A stretch of 64,000 nt of DNA, taken from Chryseobacterium sp. SN22. GTDB lineage: Bacteria > Bacteroidota > Bacteroidia > Flavobacteriales > Weeksellaceae. A program made the translations under genes and the position numbers. This document shows, one piece after another, positions 43,577 through 52,454 of this stretch. The notes under the pieces were generated by a model that saw only the letters and a list, made by a program, of their open reading frames with translations, did not search any database and was not told the origin of the DNA. How positions within the stretch are numbered: the first letter of the stretch is position 1; every line of letters starts with the position of its first letter. The stretch is taken from NCBI RefSeq assembly GCF_008329705.1, contig NZ_VTSX01000004.1, positions 146,669 through 210,668 of the forward strand, given 5' to 3'.

Positions 43577-44422
43577 ATGCCGGCTATGCAACCCATTATT
43601 TCGCCATCCGAATTAGAAAAGCTTCCCATACAAAACCTCATCATCCTTGATGCGAGAGCTGGGAAAGATAATCATCAAAAATATCCGAACAAACATATTA
43701 AAGGAGCAAGGTTGGTCGACTTGGATAAAGACCTTGCGGAAATCGGTGATGATGCTGCTTTCGGCGGAAGGCATCCGCTCCCGGAAATCGAAAAGTTTGC
43801 GGAAACACTTTCCCGTCTTGGAATTTCGGAACAGGATCATATTGTTGTTTACGATGATAAAAATGGTTCGAATGCAGCGGCAAGAGCCTGGTGGATGCTG
43901 AAATCATTTGGTTTTGAAAAAGTTCAGGTGCTGGACGGCGGAATTCAGAATGCAAGACACCAGGGTGTGGAATTTTCATCAGGTGTAGAATCTTTTGAAA
44001 AAGCAGCAATCATTAAGAAAGAAAACTGGCTTTTCCCGGTTTCAGTTTTGGAAGATGTTGAAAATGAATTAACAAATGATTTTTCAACCGTTATTGACGT
44101 TAGGGATGCCTACCGATATAACGGAGAATCCGAACCCATTGATCTTGCAGCAGGGCATATTCCCGGGGCCATCAATATTCCGTTTTCAGAAAATCTCGAT
44201 GAAAATGGGTGCTTTCTTCCTCCTGAAATACTGCATGAAAAATATTCGGAATTTCTAAAGGGAAAACCCGGAAACTTAATTGTTCATTGCGGCTCGGGAG
44301 TTACTGCCTGCCATACTGTTTTAGCTTTGGTGTATGCCGGCTTCCCCATTCCGCATCTGTATGTGGGCTTATGGAGCGAATGGAGCAGAAGGGAAGGAAA
44401 GGAAATTGCAAAGGAAATATAA
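43577..44422 (+). CDS. sseA: sulfurtransferase (two rhodanese domains)
   Basis: A 281-aa thiosulfate or 3-mercaptopyruvate sulfurtransferase. The inactive N-terminal rhodanese domain has LDARAGKDNHQKYPNKHIKGA and GDDAAFGGRHPLP; the active domain has VIDVRDAYRYNGE and the persulfide-accepting loop CGSGVTAC (C238). The CG-S/T-G-V-T loop favours mercaptopyruvate over thiosulfate. A terminator follows at 44432. Confidence 0.85.
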   Translation: MPAMQPIISPSELEKLPIQNLIILDARAGKDNHQKYPNKHIKGARLVDLDKDLAEIGDDAAFGGRHPLPEIEKFAETLSRLGISEQDHIVVYDDKNGSNAAARAWWMLKSFGFEKVQVLDGGIQNARHQGVEFSSGVESFEKAAIIKKENWLFPVSVLEDVENELTNDFSTVIDVRDAYRYNGESEPIDLAAGHIPGAINIPFSENLDENGCFLPPEILHEKYSEFLKGKPGNLIVHCGSGVTACHTVLALVYAGFPIPHLYVGLWSEWSRREGKEIAKEI

Positions 44423-44431
44423 AATAATAAA

Positions 44432-44458
44432 GGCTGCCAATTTCTGGCAGCCCTATTT
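44432..44458 (+). terminator. terminator of the sulfurtransferase gene
   Basis: GGCTGCCA / TGGCAGCC with a 5-nt loop, then CTATTTAT. The T tract is short; the converging gene ends 16 nt away. Confidence 0.7.
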
Positions 44459-44473
44459 ATCTGTAACACGGTT

Positions 44474-44800
44474 TTAAAGCATTCCAAGCTCAAACTTGGC
44501 TTCTTCGCTCATCATGTCTTTGTGCCAGCTCGGCTCAAAAGTAAGCTCCAGATCCACGCTTTTCACATTTTCCACTTCAGCCACCTTATCTTTTACTTCC
44601 TGGGGAAGTGTTTCCGCAACAGGGCAGTTCGGCGTCGTTAGGGTCATGATGATTTTAACGTCGGCTTCATCGGAGATCTGAACATCATAAACCAAGCCCA
44701 ATTCATAAATATCCACCGGAATTTCTGGGTCATAAACGGTTTTCAGGACACCGATGATTTCCTCACCGATATCAGCAATCTGATCGTCTGTAAATTTCAT
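44474..44800 (-). CDS. SufT/MIP18-type Fe-S assembly protein
   Basis: A 108-aa DUF59 protein. DPEIPVDIYELGLVYDV (residues 24-40) and LTTPNCPVAETLPQEV with C59 are the signatures of the SufT/PaaD/MIP18 group that helps mature Fe-S proteins. It overlaps nothing and is 3 nt downstream of the exonuclease gene in the minus direction, so the two are co-transcribed. Confidence 0.85.
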   Translation of the reverse strand: MKFTDDQIADIGEEIIGVLKTVYDPEIPVDIYELGLVYDVQISDEADVKIIMTLTTPNCPVAETLPQEVKDKVAEVENVKSVDLELTFEPSWHKDMMSEEAKFELGML

Positions 44801-44803
44801 TTT

Positions 44804-45508
44804 TTAATCTAAATTGATGTACCTTTTCAACAAATCTTCCTGACGCATGCGCCGGAAAACATTTGCCAAAGTTAAGACATCTTTTTCACAATAGTCCACT
44901 ATTCTTTGCAAGTCTTTCTCTATGTAGTAAATTGATGAAACCATTGAGCCGTCGATATCATCTTTCGGGGTAGGGATTCCGAAAACATGGGCGAGGAGCT
45001 CCAGGGAAACAAAGCTTTTGTAATCCCCAAACTTCCAGAGTTCCATCGTATCGATATGCGGGATTTCCCACGGCTTTTTCCCGAACATCTGGAATGGGGT
45101 AGGCGGCATCATCCCGTTAATGAGATAGCGTCTGGCGATCCATGGAAAATCGAACTCTTTTCCGTTGTGCGCACAGAGAATTACCTCGCGGAGCCTCTGG
45201 CTGTTGAATATTTCACCGAACTCCAACAGCAGTTTTTTCTCATCATCTCCTGCGAAGCTTTTGATCTTCAGGGTATCATTTTTCTCAATCATTCCGATGG
45301 TAATGCAGATGATCTTTCCGAATTCTGCCATGATGCCGGCTCTTTCTTCATAGAATTCTCCTGCTGTTAGGTCATCTTTTCTCTGAAACCGGGTCTTTTT
45401 ATCCCAAAGCATTTTTTCTGCTTCAGACAGTTCTTCCCATAATCCGAAGCCGGGAACGGTTTCAATATCAAGGAATAAGACTCTTTCTAAAGGGATTTTA
45501 TGTATCAT
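44804..45508 (-). CDS. predicted DEDD-type 3'-5' exonuclease (PolB-like)
   Basis: A 234-aa protein with the three exonuclease motifs: LFLDIETVPG (Exo I, D14 and E16), AHNGKEFDFPWIARR (Exo II) and YCEKDVLTLANVF (Exo III). The sequence resembles the exonuclease domain of family B DNA polymerases without the polymerase. Substrate is unknown; DNA repair or RNA trimming are possible. Confidence 0.85.
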   Translation of the reverse strand: MIHKIPLERVLFLDIETVPGFGLWEELSEAEKMLWDKKTRFQRKDDLTAGEFYEERAGIMAEFGKIICITIGMIEKNDTLKIKSFAGDDEKKLLLEFGEIFNSQRLREVILCAHNGKEFDFPWIARRYLINGMMPPTPFQMFGKKPWEIPHIDTMELWKFGDYKSFVSLELLAHVFGIPTPKDDIDGSMVSSIYYIEKDLQRIVDYCEKDVLTLANVFRRMRQEDLLKRYINLD

Positions 45509-45518
45509 GTTGATGTGT

Positions 45519-45869
45519 TTAGCCGACCTGCATTCCGTTTTTTACGGTCAGTGAGGGTGTTAAAAGCGTAACGTCTTTTTTATCTTCGCCATATACGCCC
45601 AGTACCAGGCATTCACTGAAAAAATTGGCGATCTGCTTTTTCGGAAAATTGACGACGGCCACGACCTGCTGGCCGATCAGTTCTTCTTTTTGGTACAGCG
45701 AAGTAATCTGGGCAGAAGATTTTTTAATACCCAGATCCCCAAAGTCTATTTCCAACTGATACGACGGGTTTCTTGCTTTTTCAAAGTCGTTTACAGAAAT
45801 AATGGTTCCGCAGCGGATGTCTATTTTTTCAAAATCGGTCCAGGAAATTTCCGGTTTTATGGTCATCAT
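45519..45869 (-). CDS. csaA: CsaA-like tRNA-binding-domain protein
   Basis: A 116-aa OB-fold protein. DIRCGTIISVNDFEKARNPSYQLEIDFG and the C-terminal GVYGEDKKDVTLLTPSLTVKNGMQVG match the CsaA/EMAP-II C-terminal tRNA-binding domain; CsaA acts as a secretion-related chaperone in Bacillus. The start is MMTIKPEI or one codon later. It is 10 nt upstream of the exonuclease gene on the minus strand. Confidence 0.82.
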   Translation of the reverse strand: MMTIKPEISWTDFEKIDIRCGTIISVNDFEKARNPSYQLEIDFGDLGIKKSSAQITSLYQKEELIGQQVVAVVNFPKKQIANFFSECLVLGVYGEDKKDVTLLTPSLTVKNGMQVG

Positions 45870-46001
45870 AACAGGTAATTCAGTGTTTGGTTTCAGATAT
45901 AATTTAAATAATGCTTTCTGCCATGCATCCTCTTTAATATGCAGGCTGCCTGGTTCATCAGAAAATATGCTTTTAACAAATGTATTAAAAATATAAAAAA
46001 T

Positions 46002-46031
46002 AAAAGCTGTTCCAATCCTGAAACAGCTTTT
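46002..46031 (-). terminator. terminator of the DUF3078 gene
   Basis: AAAAGCTGTT / AACAGCTTTT with a 10-nt loop is followed on the minus strand by ATTTTTTATATTTTT. Confidence 0.85.
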
Positions 46032-46050
46032 GATCTATGCTTTATACATT

Positions 46051-46980
46051 TTACTTCTTAATCCACCACTGGCTGTCTTTCCGGTCGGAACGTTTTACGC
46101 CGTTGTTCAGCGTATAGGCAAAACCTACACCCAGGGTCTGCTTGAGCTGGGTCTTCTGGATCTGATTGTGATCGTACATGACATCCACTGTAATATTGGA
46201 TGAGATGAATTTATTGACTTTCATATTAAGTACCATTCCGTAAGCCAGAACCAGCCTTTCCGGATGATCCAGGTAATTGGAGAAAATGGAAGCGGTATTG
46301 GTCACGTTAATGTTTTCCATCAGCTTTACTTTATAGTAGGCCGTCCCCAGGAAACCATACTGTAGGATTGAAGAATCGCCGTCAGCTTTCAAGCCGTAAC
46401 TTCCGGCCAGCTGCAGTTCTTTGTCAAGGACAAAAGCCCATCGGGCATTGCTCGGCCGAAGCGTTACATTGATGTTGTCATTCGGACGGTAGGTGATCCC
46501 CATCCCGACGTTAAGGTAACCGGGCGCCATGAAATTGGAAATCTTTTTTGCATCAGGATTGTTTCCGTCCTCATATCCGGCAGAAAACTGGGAAATCAAT
46601 CCGGCACCTACCGAAAGATACCAGCCTTTAGAGAATTTCCGGCCGTAATTGGTAGAAAGGTTAATTACATCCTGGGTTTTTCTTACACCCACTCCTTTGG
46701 TATCATTCTGCCCGTAGTTCAGGAGGATAATGTTTTCCCAAAGGTCTTTGTCTTTTTCATAGGTAAGGTTGTAATCCAGTGCGGCAAGCCATCCAACGTT
46801 GTTGGCACCACCGCCCACCCAGTTGGAAAACGCTGCCTGGTTGATCATTACCGATTGTTTTCCTACGACTGACCAGTGTTTTACGGTATCCTTCACAACA
46901 GCTGCTGTATCAATAATTACAACTTGCGCACCAGCAAAAATTCCGAGAGAAAATGAGAGCACCAATAAAAACTTCTTCAT
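46051..46980 (-). CDS. DUF3078 outer-membrane-like protein
   Basis: A 309-aa protein with a signal peptide (FLLVLSFSLGIFAGAQ). The mature part begins with WSVVGKQSVMINQAAFSNWVGGGANNVGW, the DUF3078 opening, and consists of repeated amphipathic beta strands with aromatic ends. It is probably an outer-membrane beta-barrel. Function is unknown; no partner gene is adjacent. Confidence 0.85.
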   Translation of the reverse strand: MKKFLLVLSFSLGIFAGAQVVIIDTAAVVKDTVKHWSVVGKQSVMINQAAFSNWVGGGANNVGWLAALDYNLTYEKDKDLWENIILLNYGQNDTKGVGVRKTQDVINLSTNYGRKFSKGWYLSVGAGLISQFSAGYEDGNNPDAKKISNFMAPGYLNVGMGITYRPNDNINVTLRPSNARWAFVLDKELQLAGSYGLKADGDSSILQYGFLGTAYYKVKLMENINVTNTASIFSNYLDHPERLVLAYGMVLNMKVNKFISSNITVDVMYDHNQIQKTQLKQTLGVGFAYTLNNGVKRSDRKDSQWWIKK

Positions 46981-47240
46981 GATTTCACTATTTTATTTTA
47001 CAAAAATTCCGTACAAAAATATTAAATATAAATTTTACGGACCGGCATTTTGGGCTATTGTCTTATGGCTAACGCTTTATTTTAATGGTTTTTTAAGTTG
47101 TCATTGGCAGGATAATAGGCTGAACATCGCGAAAATAAGGGAAATAATTACTTTTTGGCTGAAATATATCCGTGACGGGATAATTCATCGACAAATTTTC
47201 CGAAATTTATCATTGGCTTTCCATTTGACATACAACCTTC

Positions 47241-48014
47241 ATGTTTAAAAATAATGTAATTTCCAAAAGGGCTGTTATCAACCCGTTGCTGATGCTTTCG
47301 GCCATGTGGCTGGGCTATTTTCTACAGTTGCACGGCTTTTTTGCAAGTTGCTTCGGGGCGATCATCCCTTTATTGCCGGAAGGCCTGCTGGGAATTGTCA
47401 CATCGCCTCTTTTACACGGAAGCCTGGACCACATCATCGGAAACTCAATTCCTATGGTAGTACTGATGTTCCTGCTGTACGAGTTTTACCCATTGGTAGC
47501 CAATAAAGTTTTCATTATAGGCTGGCTGGCGACAGGATTTTTGGTATGGCTCCTTCCACCGATTGATATCATGACCGGCGACTATCTTTATACCTGTACT
47601 ATCGGAGCAAGCGGGGTGGTATATGTACTGGCTTTTTTTCTTTTTTTCAGCGGTGTGTTTAAATGGAATGTAAAATTGCTGACCATTTCTTTACTGGTGG
47701 TATTGTATTACGGCAGCCTGATATGGGGCATGCTGCCGGAGGAATTATTCTCTAATCTTCAGGAGCCCAGTAAAATTTCGTGGCAGGCACATCTTGCAGG
47801 CGGGCTTGTAGGAATTATCCTGGCTTTCATGTTTAAAAAAGTGGGGGACAAGAAAAAAAAGTACATCTGGGAATTTCCAAACTACTATAGCGAAAAAGAC
47901 GATAAGTTATGGCAGGAATATAAGGAAAACCATCCTGAAGATTTTATGGAACTGCCTTACAAAAAGAAAGATGATATCTGGGACCGGCTGGATGAACTGA
48001 GAAAGAATTCATGA
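47241..48014 (+). CDS. rhomboid-family intramembrane serine protease
   Basis: A 257-aa membrane protein with six or seven helices. The catalytic Ser is S124 in IGASGVVY and the His is H184 in AHLAGGLVG; HGSLDHIIGNS (H59, N68) supplies the oxyanion and structural residues. It cleaves substrates inside the membrane. The C-terminal 50 residues are a charged cytoplasmic tail (KKKKYIWEF, ENHPEDFMELPYKKKDD). Confidence 0.88.
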   Translation: MFKNNVISKRAVINPLLMLSAMWLGYFLQLHGFFASCFGAIIPLLPEGLLGIVTSPLLHGSLDHIIGNSIPMVVLMFLLYEFYPLVANKVFIIGWLATGFLVWLLPPIDIMTGDYLYTCTIGASGVVYVLAFFLFFSGVFKWNVKLLTISLLVVLYYGSLIWGMLPEELFSNLQEPSKISWQAHLAGGLVGIILAFMFKKVGDKKKKYIWEFPNYYSEKDDKLWQEYKENHPEDFMELPYKKKDDIWDRLDELRKNS

Positions 48015-48141
48015 TGCATCGCTTTGATTTATATTTGTTACGATTTAGCAGGTGAAGTAATTTAAAAAGGATGTGCTTTTTATTTAAATTTAAAAATTAC
48101 GGATATTCTATATTTAAGCCTGAACAGATTTAAAAATTTTC

Positions 48142-48149
48142 TACATTTG
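48142..48149 (+). promoter_or_regulatory. candidate -7 box for dprA
   Basis: TACATTTG matches TAnnTTTG, 16 nt before the dprA start codon; the -33 region is weak. Confidence 0.45.
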
Positions 48150-48165
48150 TAAAAAACCTGCACAA

Positions 48166-49275
48166 ATGTATTCTGAAGAACATCTTTACTCTATTGCTTT
48201 ACGCGAATCCAACCTGATCGGCGACATTAATTTTCATAAGTTGGTCCGTACTTTCGGAAGTGCGAAAGCCGCCTGGGAAAATGCCGGGAAAGAATATAAA
48301 AAGCTTGACGGATTCGGTAAAAAGATGATTTCCGACCTTGAAAATCCGGAACATCTGAGATTTGCAGAAAAAGAATTGAAATTCTGTGAAACAAATTATA
48401 TTAGCATCAATCTCAGACATCGTAAGGATTTTCCTTTTTTATTAAATGAGTGCGATGATGCGCCGGCCATTCTATATCAGAAAGGAACTTTTGATCATTC
48501 CCGACAGAAAGTAAGTATCGTTGGGACCCGGAATATAACAACTTACGGGAAGCAGTTTATTCATGATTTTTTTGAAGAAACCCAAGCCTGTCATTTCACA
48601 TCGGTAAGCGGACTGGCTTTAGGCGTTGATAAGGAAGTGCATGAACAATCCCTTTATCATCAGATTCCTACCGTAGGTGTTCTGGCTCACGGATTCCATA
48701 CGTTATATCCTTCTAAAAATAAAAAGCTGGCCGAAAAAATCCTGGAAGAGGGCGGATGCCTGCTGACGGAATTCAATTCATCCAGAAAACCGGACCGTGA
48801 AAATTTCATTCAGCGGAACCGGATTGTGGCAGGAATTTCTCCGGCAACCATCGTGGTGGAAACGGCATTCGGCGGAGGTTCCATCAGCACCGCTACCTAT
48901 GCAAATTTATACAACCGGGAAGTGTATGCCCTGCCCGGAAAAATTACGGATAAGCAGAGCCAGGGATGCAACCACCTGGTTTTTCAGCATAAAGCTTCCG
49001 CCATTTCGACTGTAAAAGATCTGGTAGATCAGTTAGGATTCAACAAACCGAAGACAAAAACGGAAGAGCTTTTTCCGTATAGTGAAATTACGGTTCAATT
49101 TACTGAAAATCAGAAAAAAGTATTTGATGCTGTTTTTGAAAATCCACAGATCTCACTGGATGACCTGGCAGATAAGATCAACCTTTCTTCTCATAAGATT
49201 CTGCCGGTAATTCTGGAATTGGAGCTTTTGGGGAAAGTAAAATCATTTTCAGGGAGACAATTTCTGGCAATTTGA
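48166..49275 (+). CDS. dprA: DNA-processing protein DprA
   Basis: DprA loads RecA onto incoming single-stranded DNA during transformation. The 369-aa protein has an N-terminal helical SAM-like part, a Rossmann core with VSIVGTRNITTYGKQF, VSGLALGVDKEVH, GVLAHGFHTLYPSKN and RNRIVAGISPATIVVETAFGGGS, and a C-terminal winged-helix DML1-like domain (LDDLADKINLSSHKILPVILELELLG). Length and order match the family. Confidence 0.93.
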   Translation: MYSEEHLYSIALRESNLIGDINFHKLVRTFGSAKAAWENAGKEYKKLDGFGKKMISDLENPEHLRFAEKELKFCETNYISINLRHRKDFPFLLNECDDAPAILYQKGTFDHSRQKVSIVGTRNITTYGKQFIHDFFEETQACHFTSVSGLALGVDKEVHEQSLYHQIPTVGVLAHGFHTLYPSKNKKLAEKILEEGGCLLTEFNSSRKPDRENFIQRNRIVAGISPATIVVETAFGGGSISTATYANLYNREVYALPGKITDKQSQGCNHLVFQHKASAISTVKDLVDQLGFNKPKTKTEELFPYSEITVQFTENQKKVFDAVFENPQISLDDLADKINLSSHKILPVILELELLGKVKSFSGRQFLAI

Positions 49276-49409
49276 TATTTAATGATTTCTTAATATTGCA
49301 TTATATGAGACCTAATATTTAATTTTTAATAAAAATTACATTGATATTATTGATTTAATAATATTTTGAAACATTATTATTAAATTTTTAACAATCTTTA
49401 AATAAGGTG

Positions 49410-49439
49410 TTGCGAATTTTGAAAAAAAAATTAAATTTG
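49410..49439 (+). promoter_or_regulatory. promoter for gdhA
   Basis: TTG (49410-49412) and TAAATTTG (49432-49439) are spaced by 19 nt, fitting the Bacteroidota consensus; the start codon is 27 nt beyond. Confidence 0.55.
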
Positions 49440-49465
49440 TTGATAATAATATTCAACCCTAATAT

Positions 49466-50824
49466 ATGGAACAATATAATATTGACCAGAAAATTCAAGA
49501 ATTTATAGCTAAAATTGAGGCGAAAAACCCTAATGAGCCGGAATTTTTACAGGCGGTGAAAGAAGTGGCCGTTACGGTAATTCCGTTCATTATGACGAAG
49601 AAAGAATACACGGGCATGAAGCTTCTGGAAAGAATGGCGGAAGCTGAAAGAATTATCATCTTCAGAGTTCCATGGGTTGACGATAAAGGAGAGATCCAGG
49701 TAAACAGAGGATTCAGGATCCAGATGAACTCTGCGATCGGTCCGTATAAAGGAGGAATCCGCTTCCATCCTACAGTGAACCTTTCGGTTCTTAAATTCCT
49801 TGCTTTTGAGCAGGTATTTAAAAATTCTCTTACAACGCTTCCTATGGGGGGTGGTAAAGGAGGTTCGGATTTCGATCCGCAAGGAAAATCCGACATGGAA
49901 GTAATGCGTTTCTGCCAGGCGTTCATGACTGAACTTTGCAAGCACATCGGTCCTGAGACCGACGTTCCTGCAGGAGACATCGGGGTAGGTGCCAGAGAGA
50001 TCGGGTATTTATTCGGGCAGTACAAGAAAATCAGAAATGAATTCACGGGTGTTCTTACCGGAAAAGGCCTTGCTTACGGAGGGTCACTGATCCGTCCTGA
50101 AGCTACAGGGTACGGAGTGGTATACTTTGCCGAGCAGATGCTGAAGACCATCGGACAGACCTTCAAAGATAAAGTGGTAACGGTTTCAGGTTTCGGAAAT
50201 GTAGCCTGGGGAGTTATTAAAAAAGTAAATGAGCTGGGTGGAAAAGTGGTAACACTTTCCGGACCGGACGGTTATGTTTACGATAAAGACGGAATCGACG
50301 GAGAAAAAATCGATTATCTATTGGAACTGAGAGCGTCAGGAAACAACAGAGCGGAAGATTACGTAAAGAAATATCCGACTGCTGAATTTTTTGCCGGAAA
50401 ACGCCCTTGGGAAGTGAAGTGTGATGTAGCCATCCCTTCTGCTACCCAGAACGAACTGGATCTTGACGACGCGAGACTTTTGGTAGAAAATGGTTGCGTA
50501 TGCGTAACGGAAGCGGCCAACATGCCTTCTACGCTTGATGCCATCAATTATTTCCTGGACAACAAAGTACTGTTCTCTCCTGGGAAAGCTTCCAATGCCG
50601 GAGGGGTAGCCACTTCAGGACTGGAAATGACGCAAAACTCGATCCGTCTGAACTGGACTTCCGAAGAAGTGGACGCCAGACTGAAAGAGATCATGATCGG
50701 AATCCACAAGGCCTGCAGAGACTACGGAAAAGAGGAAGACGGCTATGTAAATTACGTAAAAGGCGCAAACATCGCCGGCTTCGTAAAAGTAGCAGAAGCC
50801 ATGCTCGCTCAGGGAGTGGTATAA
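49466..50824 (+). CDS. gdhA: NADP-specific glutamate dehydrogenase
   Basis: Converts 2-oxoglutarate and ammonium to glutamate, or the reverse. The 452-aa hexameric-type enzyme has the catalytic-lysine region PMGGGKGGSDFDP, PAGDIGVGAREIGY, GLAYGGSLIRPEATGYGVVYF and the nucleotide-binding loop VSGFGNVAWG. The ending SNAGGVATSGLEM and SEEVDARLKEIM is standard. It has its own promoter and two tandem terminators. Confidence 0.95.
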   Translation: MEQYNIDQKIQEFIAKIEAKNPNEPEFLQAVKEVAVTVIPFIMTKKEYTGMKLLERMAEAERIIIFRVPWVDDKGEIQVNRGFRIQMNSAIGPYKGGIRFHPTVNLSVLKFLAFEQVFKNSLTTLPMGGGKGGSDFDPQGKSDMEVMRFCQAFMTELCKHIGPETDVPAGDIGVGAREIGYLFGQYKKIRNEFTGVLTGKGLAYGGSLIRPEATGYGVVYFAEQMLKTIGQTFKDKVVTVSGFGNVAWGVIKKVNELGGKVVTLSGPDGYVYDKDGIDGEKIDYLLELRASGNNRAEDYVKKYPTAEFFAGKRPWEVKCDVAIPSATQNELDLDDARLLVENGCVCVTEAANMPSTLDAINYFLDNKVLFSPGKASNAGGVATSGLEMTQNSIRLNWTSEEVDARLKEIMIGIHKACRDYGKEEDGYVNYVKGANIAGFVKVAEAMLAQGVV

Positions 50825-50830
50825 AATATA

Positions 50831-50860
50831 AAAGGTTGGGAAAATTCCCGGCCTTTTTTC
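50831..50860 (+). terminator. first terminator after gdhA
   Basis: AAAGGTTGGGAA / TTCCCGGCCTTT (with two G-T pairs) and a TTTC tail; it begins 7 nt after the stop. Confidence 0.8.
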
Positions 50861-50914
50861 ATATAACCTGTTCCCGGGATTATAAATGGGATAAAAGTAA
50901 AAAAGTGAAAGGAG

Positions 50915-50945
50915 AAAGCGTTGAATCAGTTCAACGCTTTTTTTA
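50915..50945 (+). terminator. second terminator after gdhA
   Basis: A perfect AAAGCGTTGAA / TTCAACGCTTT stem with a 4-nt TCAG loop and a T tract. It lies about 60 nt after the first terminator and no gene is visible between them. Confidence 0.85.
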
Positions 50946-51004
50946 TGAGCTGTAAATCCTGTAACTGACAGGCTTATTTAATACGATTTTAAAGCAGACC
51001 AAAA

Positions 51005-51030
51005 AATCCTGAAAAAAATTTCAGGATTTG
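51005..51030 (-). terminator. terminator of the Asn-rich secreted protein gene
   Basis: AATCCTGAAA / TTTCAGGATT, followed on the minus strand by TTTTGG; it lies 10 nt past the stop codon at 51040. Confidence 0.75.
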
Positions 51031-51039
51031 GTATTTTGC

Positions 51040-51315
51040 TTATCGATTATTTTTCTTTTTCATTTTTCTGTCGGTCTTCATGCCGTCTTTGTTTTTCCAG
51101 TTGGCCGTATCGGTTTTCGATTTGTCCCAATCGTTGTTGGTTGTTCCGTTGGGATTATTCATGTTGTTGTTATTCATGTTCCCGGTTCCCATGTTTCCGT
51201 TGTTACGGGTCGTATCAGAGCGGGTCGTGTCCATTTTTTTCTGTGGGGTGGTCTGTGCAGATGCGGTAATGGTACCGAAAGCTACGAAAGCTGCTGCTAA
51301 AATTAAATTTTTCAT
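51040..51315 (-). CDS. secreted low-complexity Asn/Lys-rich protein
   Basis: A 91-aa protein with a signal peptide (LILAAAFVAFGTITASAQ). The mature part is low-complexity: Thr/Asp/Arg repeats, a run of Asn/Met/Gly (GNMNNNNMNNPNG), then Lys/Asp-rich sequence and a basic end (KMKKKNNR). It is likely disordered. No family is recognised. It is a neighbour of a similar protein at 51494, separated by a terminator. Confidence 0.6.
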   Translation of the reverse strand: MKNLILAAAFVAFGTITASAQTTPQKKMDTTRSDTTRNNGNMGTGNMNNNNMNNPNGTTNNDWDKSKTDTANWKNKDGMKTDRKMKKKNNR

Positions 51316-51439
51316 AAAGTACTATTTTAGGTTTGGTGATATTATGTTAAGTACAATTATCGTACAAAGTGGGATCTGAAGTTGTGTTTTAACTTGATTT
51401 ATAATTAATTATGATAAATTACATTTTGGGTATCATAAA

Positions 51440-51465
51440 AATTCCGGAATGTAAATCCCGGAATT
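51440..51465 (-). terminator. terminator of the Gln/Asn-rich secreted protein gene
   Basis: AATTCCGG / CCGGAATT around a 10-nt loop, followed on the minus strand by TTTATG. Confidence 0.75.
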
Positions 51466-51493
51466 CATTTCTGATTGTTTTGAATTTAAATAC

Positions 51494-51832
51494 TTACTTC
51501 GACTTTTTCTTTTTACTTTTCTTCTCTTCCTGTATGATGGTTGCGGATTTGGTGGTGTCTGCTGCTATGCCTGCATTAATGTCGGGTGCAGCATTGGTGT
51601 TGGCTGAACTGTTAACTGCCGCGGCATCAACGGTTGCAGTAGCTCCCGTATTCTGATTCGGAACGGTCTGCGCTGAAGTCGTACCTAAATTTGAATTGGC
51701 CTGGGAATTCTGCTGCAGCTGGCCGGTCTGCTGGTTGGCAGAATTCTGGGTCTGATTTTGCATAGTGTTTCCCGTCTGGGCAGATAAGGTTCCGGCAATA
51801 GCAAACGCTGCGGTTAAAACTAACTTTTTCAT
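51494..51832 (-). CDS. secreted low-complexity Gln/Asn/Ala-rich protein
   Basis: A 112-aa protein with a signal peptide (LVLTAAFAIAGTLSAQ) starting at the ATG at 51832; an in-frame ATG at 51904 adds 24 residues that do not look like signal sequence. The mature part is Gln/Asn/Thr/Ser/Ala-rich (QNQTQNSANQQTGQLQQN) with a strongly basic tail (KKSKKKKSK). It is probably disordered. No family is recognised. Confidence 0.6.
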   Translation of the reverse strand: MKKLVLTAAFAIAGTLSAQTGNTMQNQTQNSANQQTGQLQQNSQANSNLGTTSAQTVPNQNTGATATVDAAAVNSSANTNAAPDINAGIAADTTKSATIIQEEKKSKKKKSK

Positions 51833-51948
51833 GATGTAATATTTTAAATGGTTGTTTAAGTAAAACGCTGCCATTTTACCGAATATTATGTCTGAAGCCG
51901 TCATTTAACGTACTTTATTATTACTTAAGACCTTTTTTGAATTGAAAC

Positions 51949-52437
51949 CTATTTTGCCAAATTCTTCATAATTCGTTCTACAAATTCGTAGGCCGCAGGG
52001 CAGATGACGGTGTTTTTGATCATCAGGTTGTTGATCTGGTAGATTTTCTTCCGGTCGGTATGCGGATATTCTCTGCATGCCTTCGGACGTACGTCATAGA
52101 TCGAACAGGTATTGTCTTCGTTAAGGAAGAAGCAGGGAAGATTCTGCAACACCTTATCCTGGTCTTCATCTACCCGAAGGAATTTTGCTTCAAAGTCGGC
52201 CGGCTTCATCCGTAGATGTCTGGCAATCCGTTCAATATCTTTTTCGGTATACAATGGGCCTGTGGTTTTACAGCAGTTGGCGCACTGCAGACAGTCGATC
52301 CGCTCAAAAACTTCTTCATGGGTTTCCTGAACTATGTAATCAAGGTTTTTTGGCGGTTTCTTTTTCAGTCCGTCGAGAAATTTTTTATGCTCTTTCTGTT
52401 TTTGTAAAGCCTGCTTTTTATAGAATTCCAAATCCAT
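51949..52437 (-). CDS. YkgJ-family cysteine-cluster protein
   Basis: A 162-aa protein with a Cys cluster. CLQCANCCKTTGP (C49, C52, C55, C56), LPCFFLNEDNTCSIYDVRPKACREYPH and a final cysteine (VICPAAYEF) match the YkgJ/UPF0153 group, which probably binds a Zn or Fe-S centre. Function is unknown. It lies 17 nt downstream of the KirBac channel gene in the minus direction. Confidence 0.82.
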   Translation of the reverse strand: MDLEFYKKQALQKQKEHKKFLDGLKKKPPKNLDYIVQETHEEVFERIDCLQCANCCKTTGPLYTEKDIERIARHLRMKPADFEAKFLRVDEDQDKVLQNLPCFFLNEDNTCSIYDVRPKACREYPHTDRKKIYQINNLMIKNTVICPAAYEFVERIMKNLAK

Positions 52438-52454
52438 TTATTATTGTTCTTCCT

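Noticed and set aside
51028..51379. Val/Phe/Cys-rich plus-strand ORFs over the Asn-rich secreted gene.
   Set aside because: They are antisense shadows of the Asn-rich repeats.
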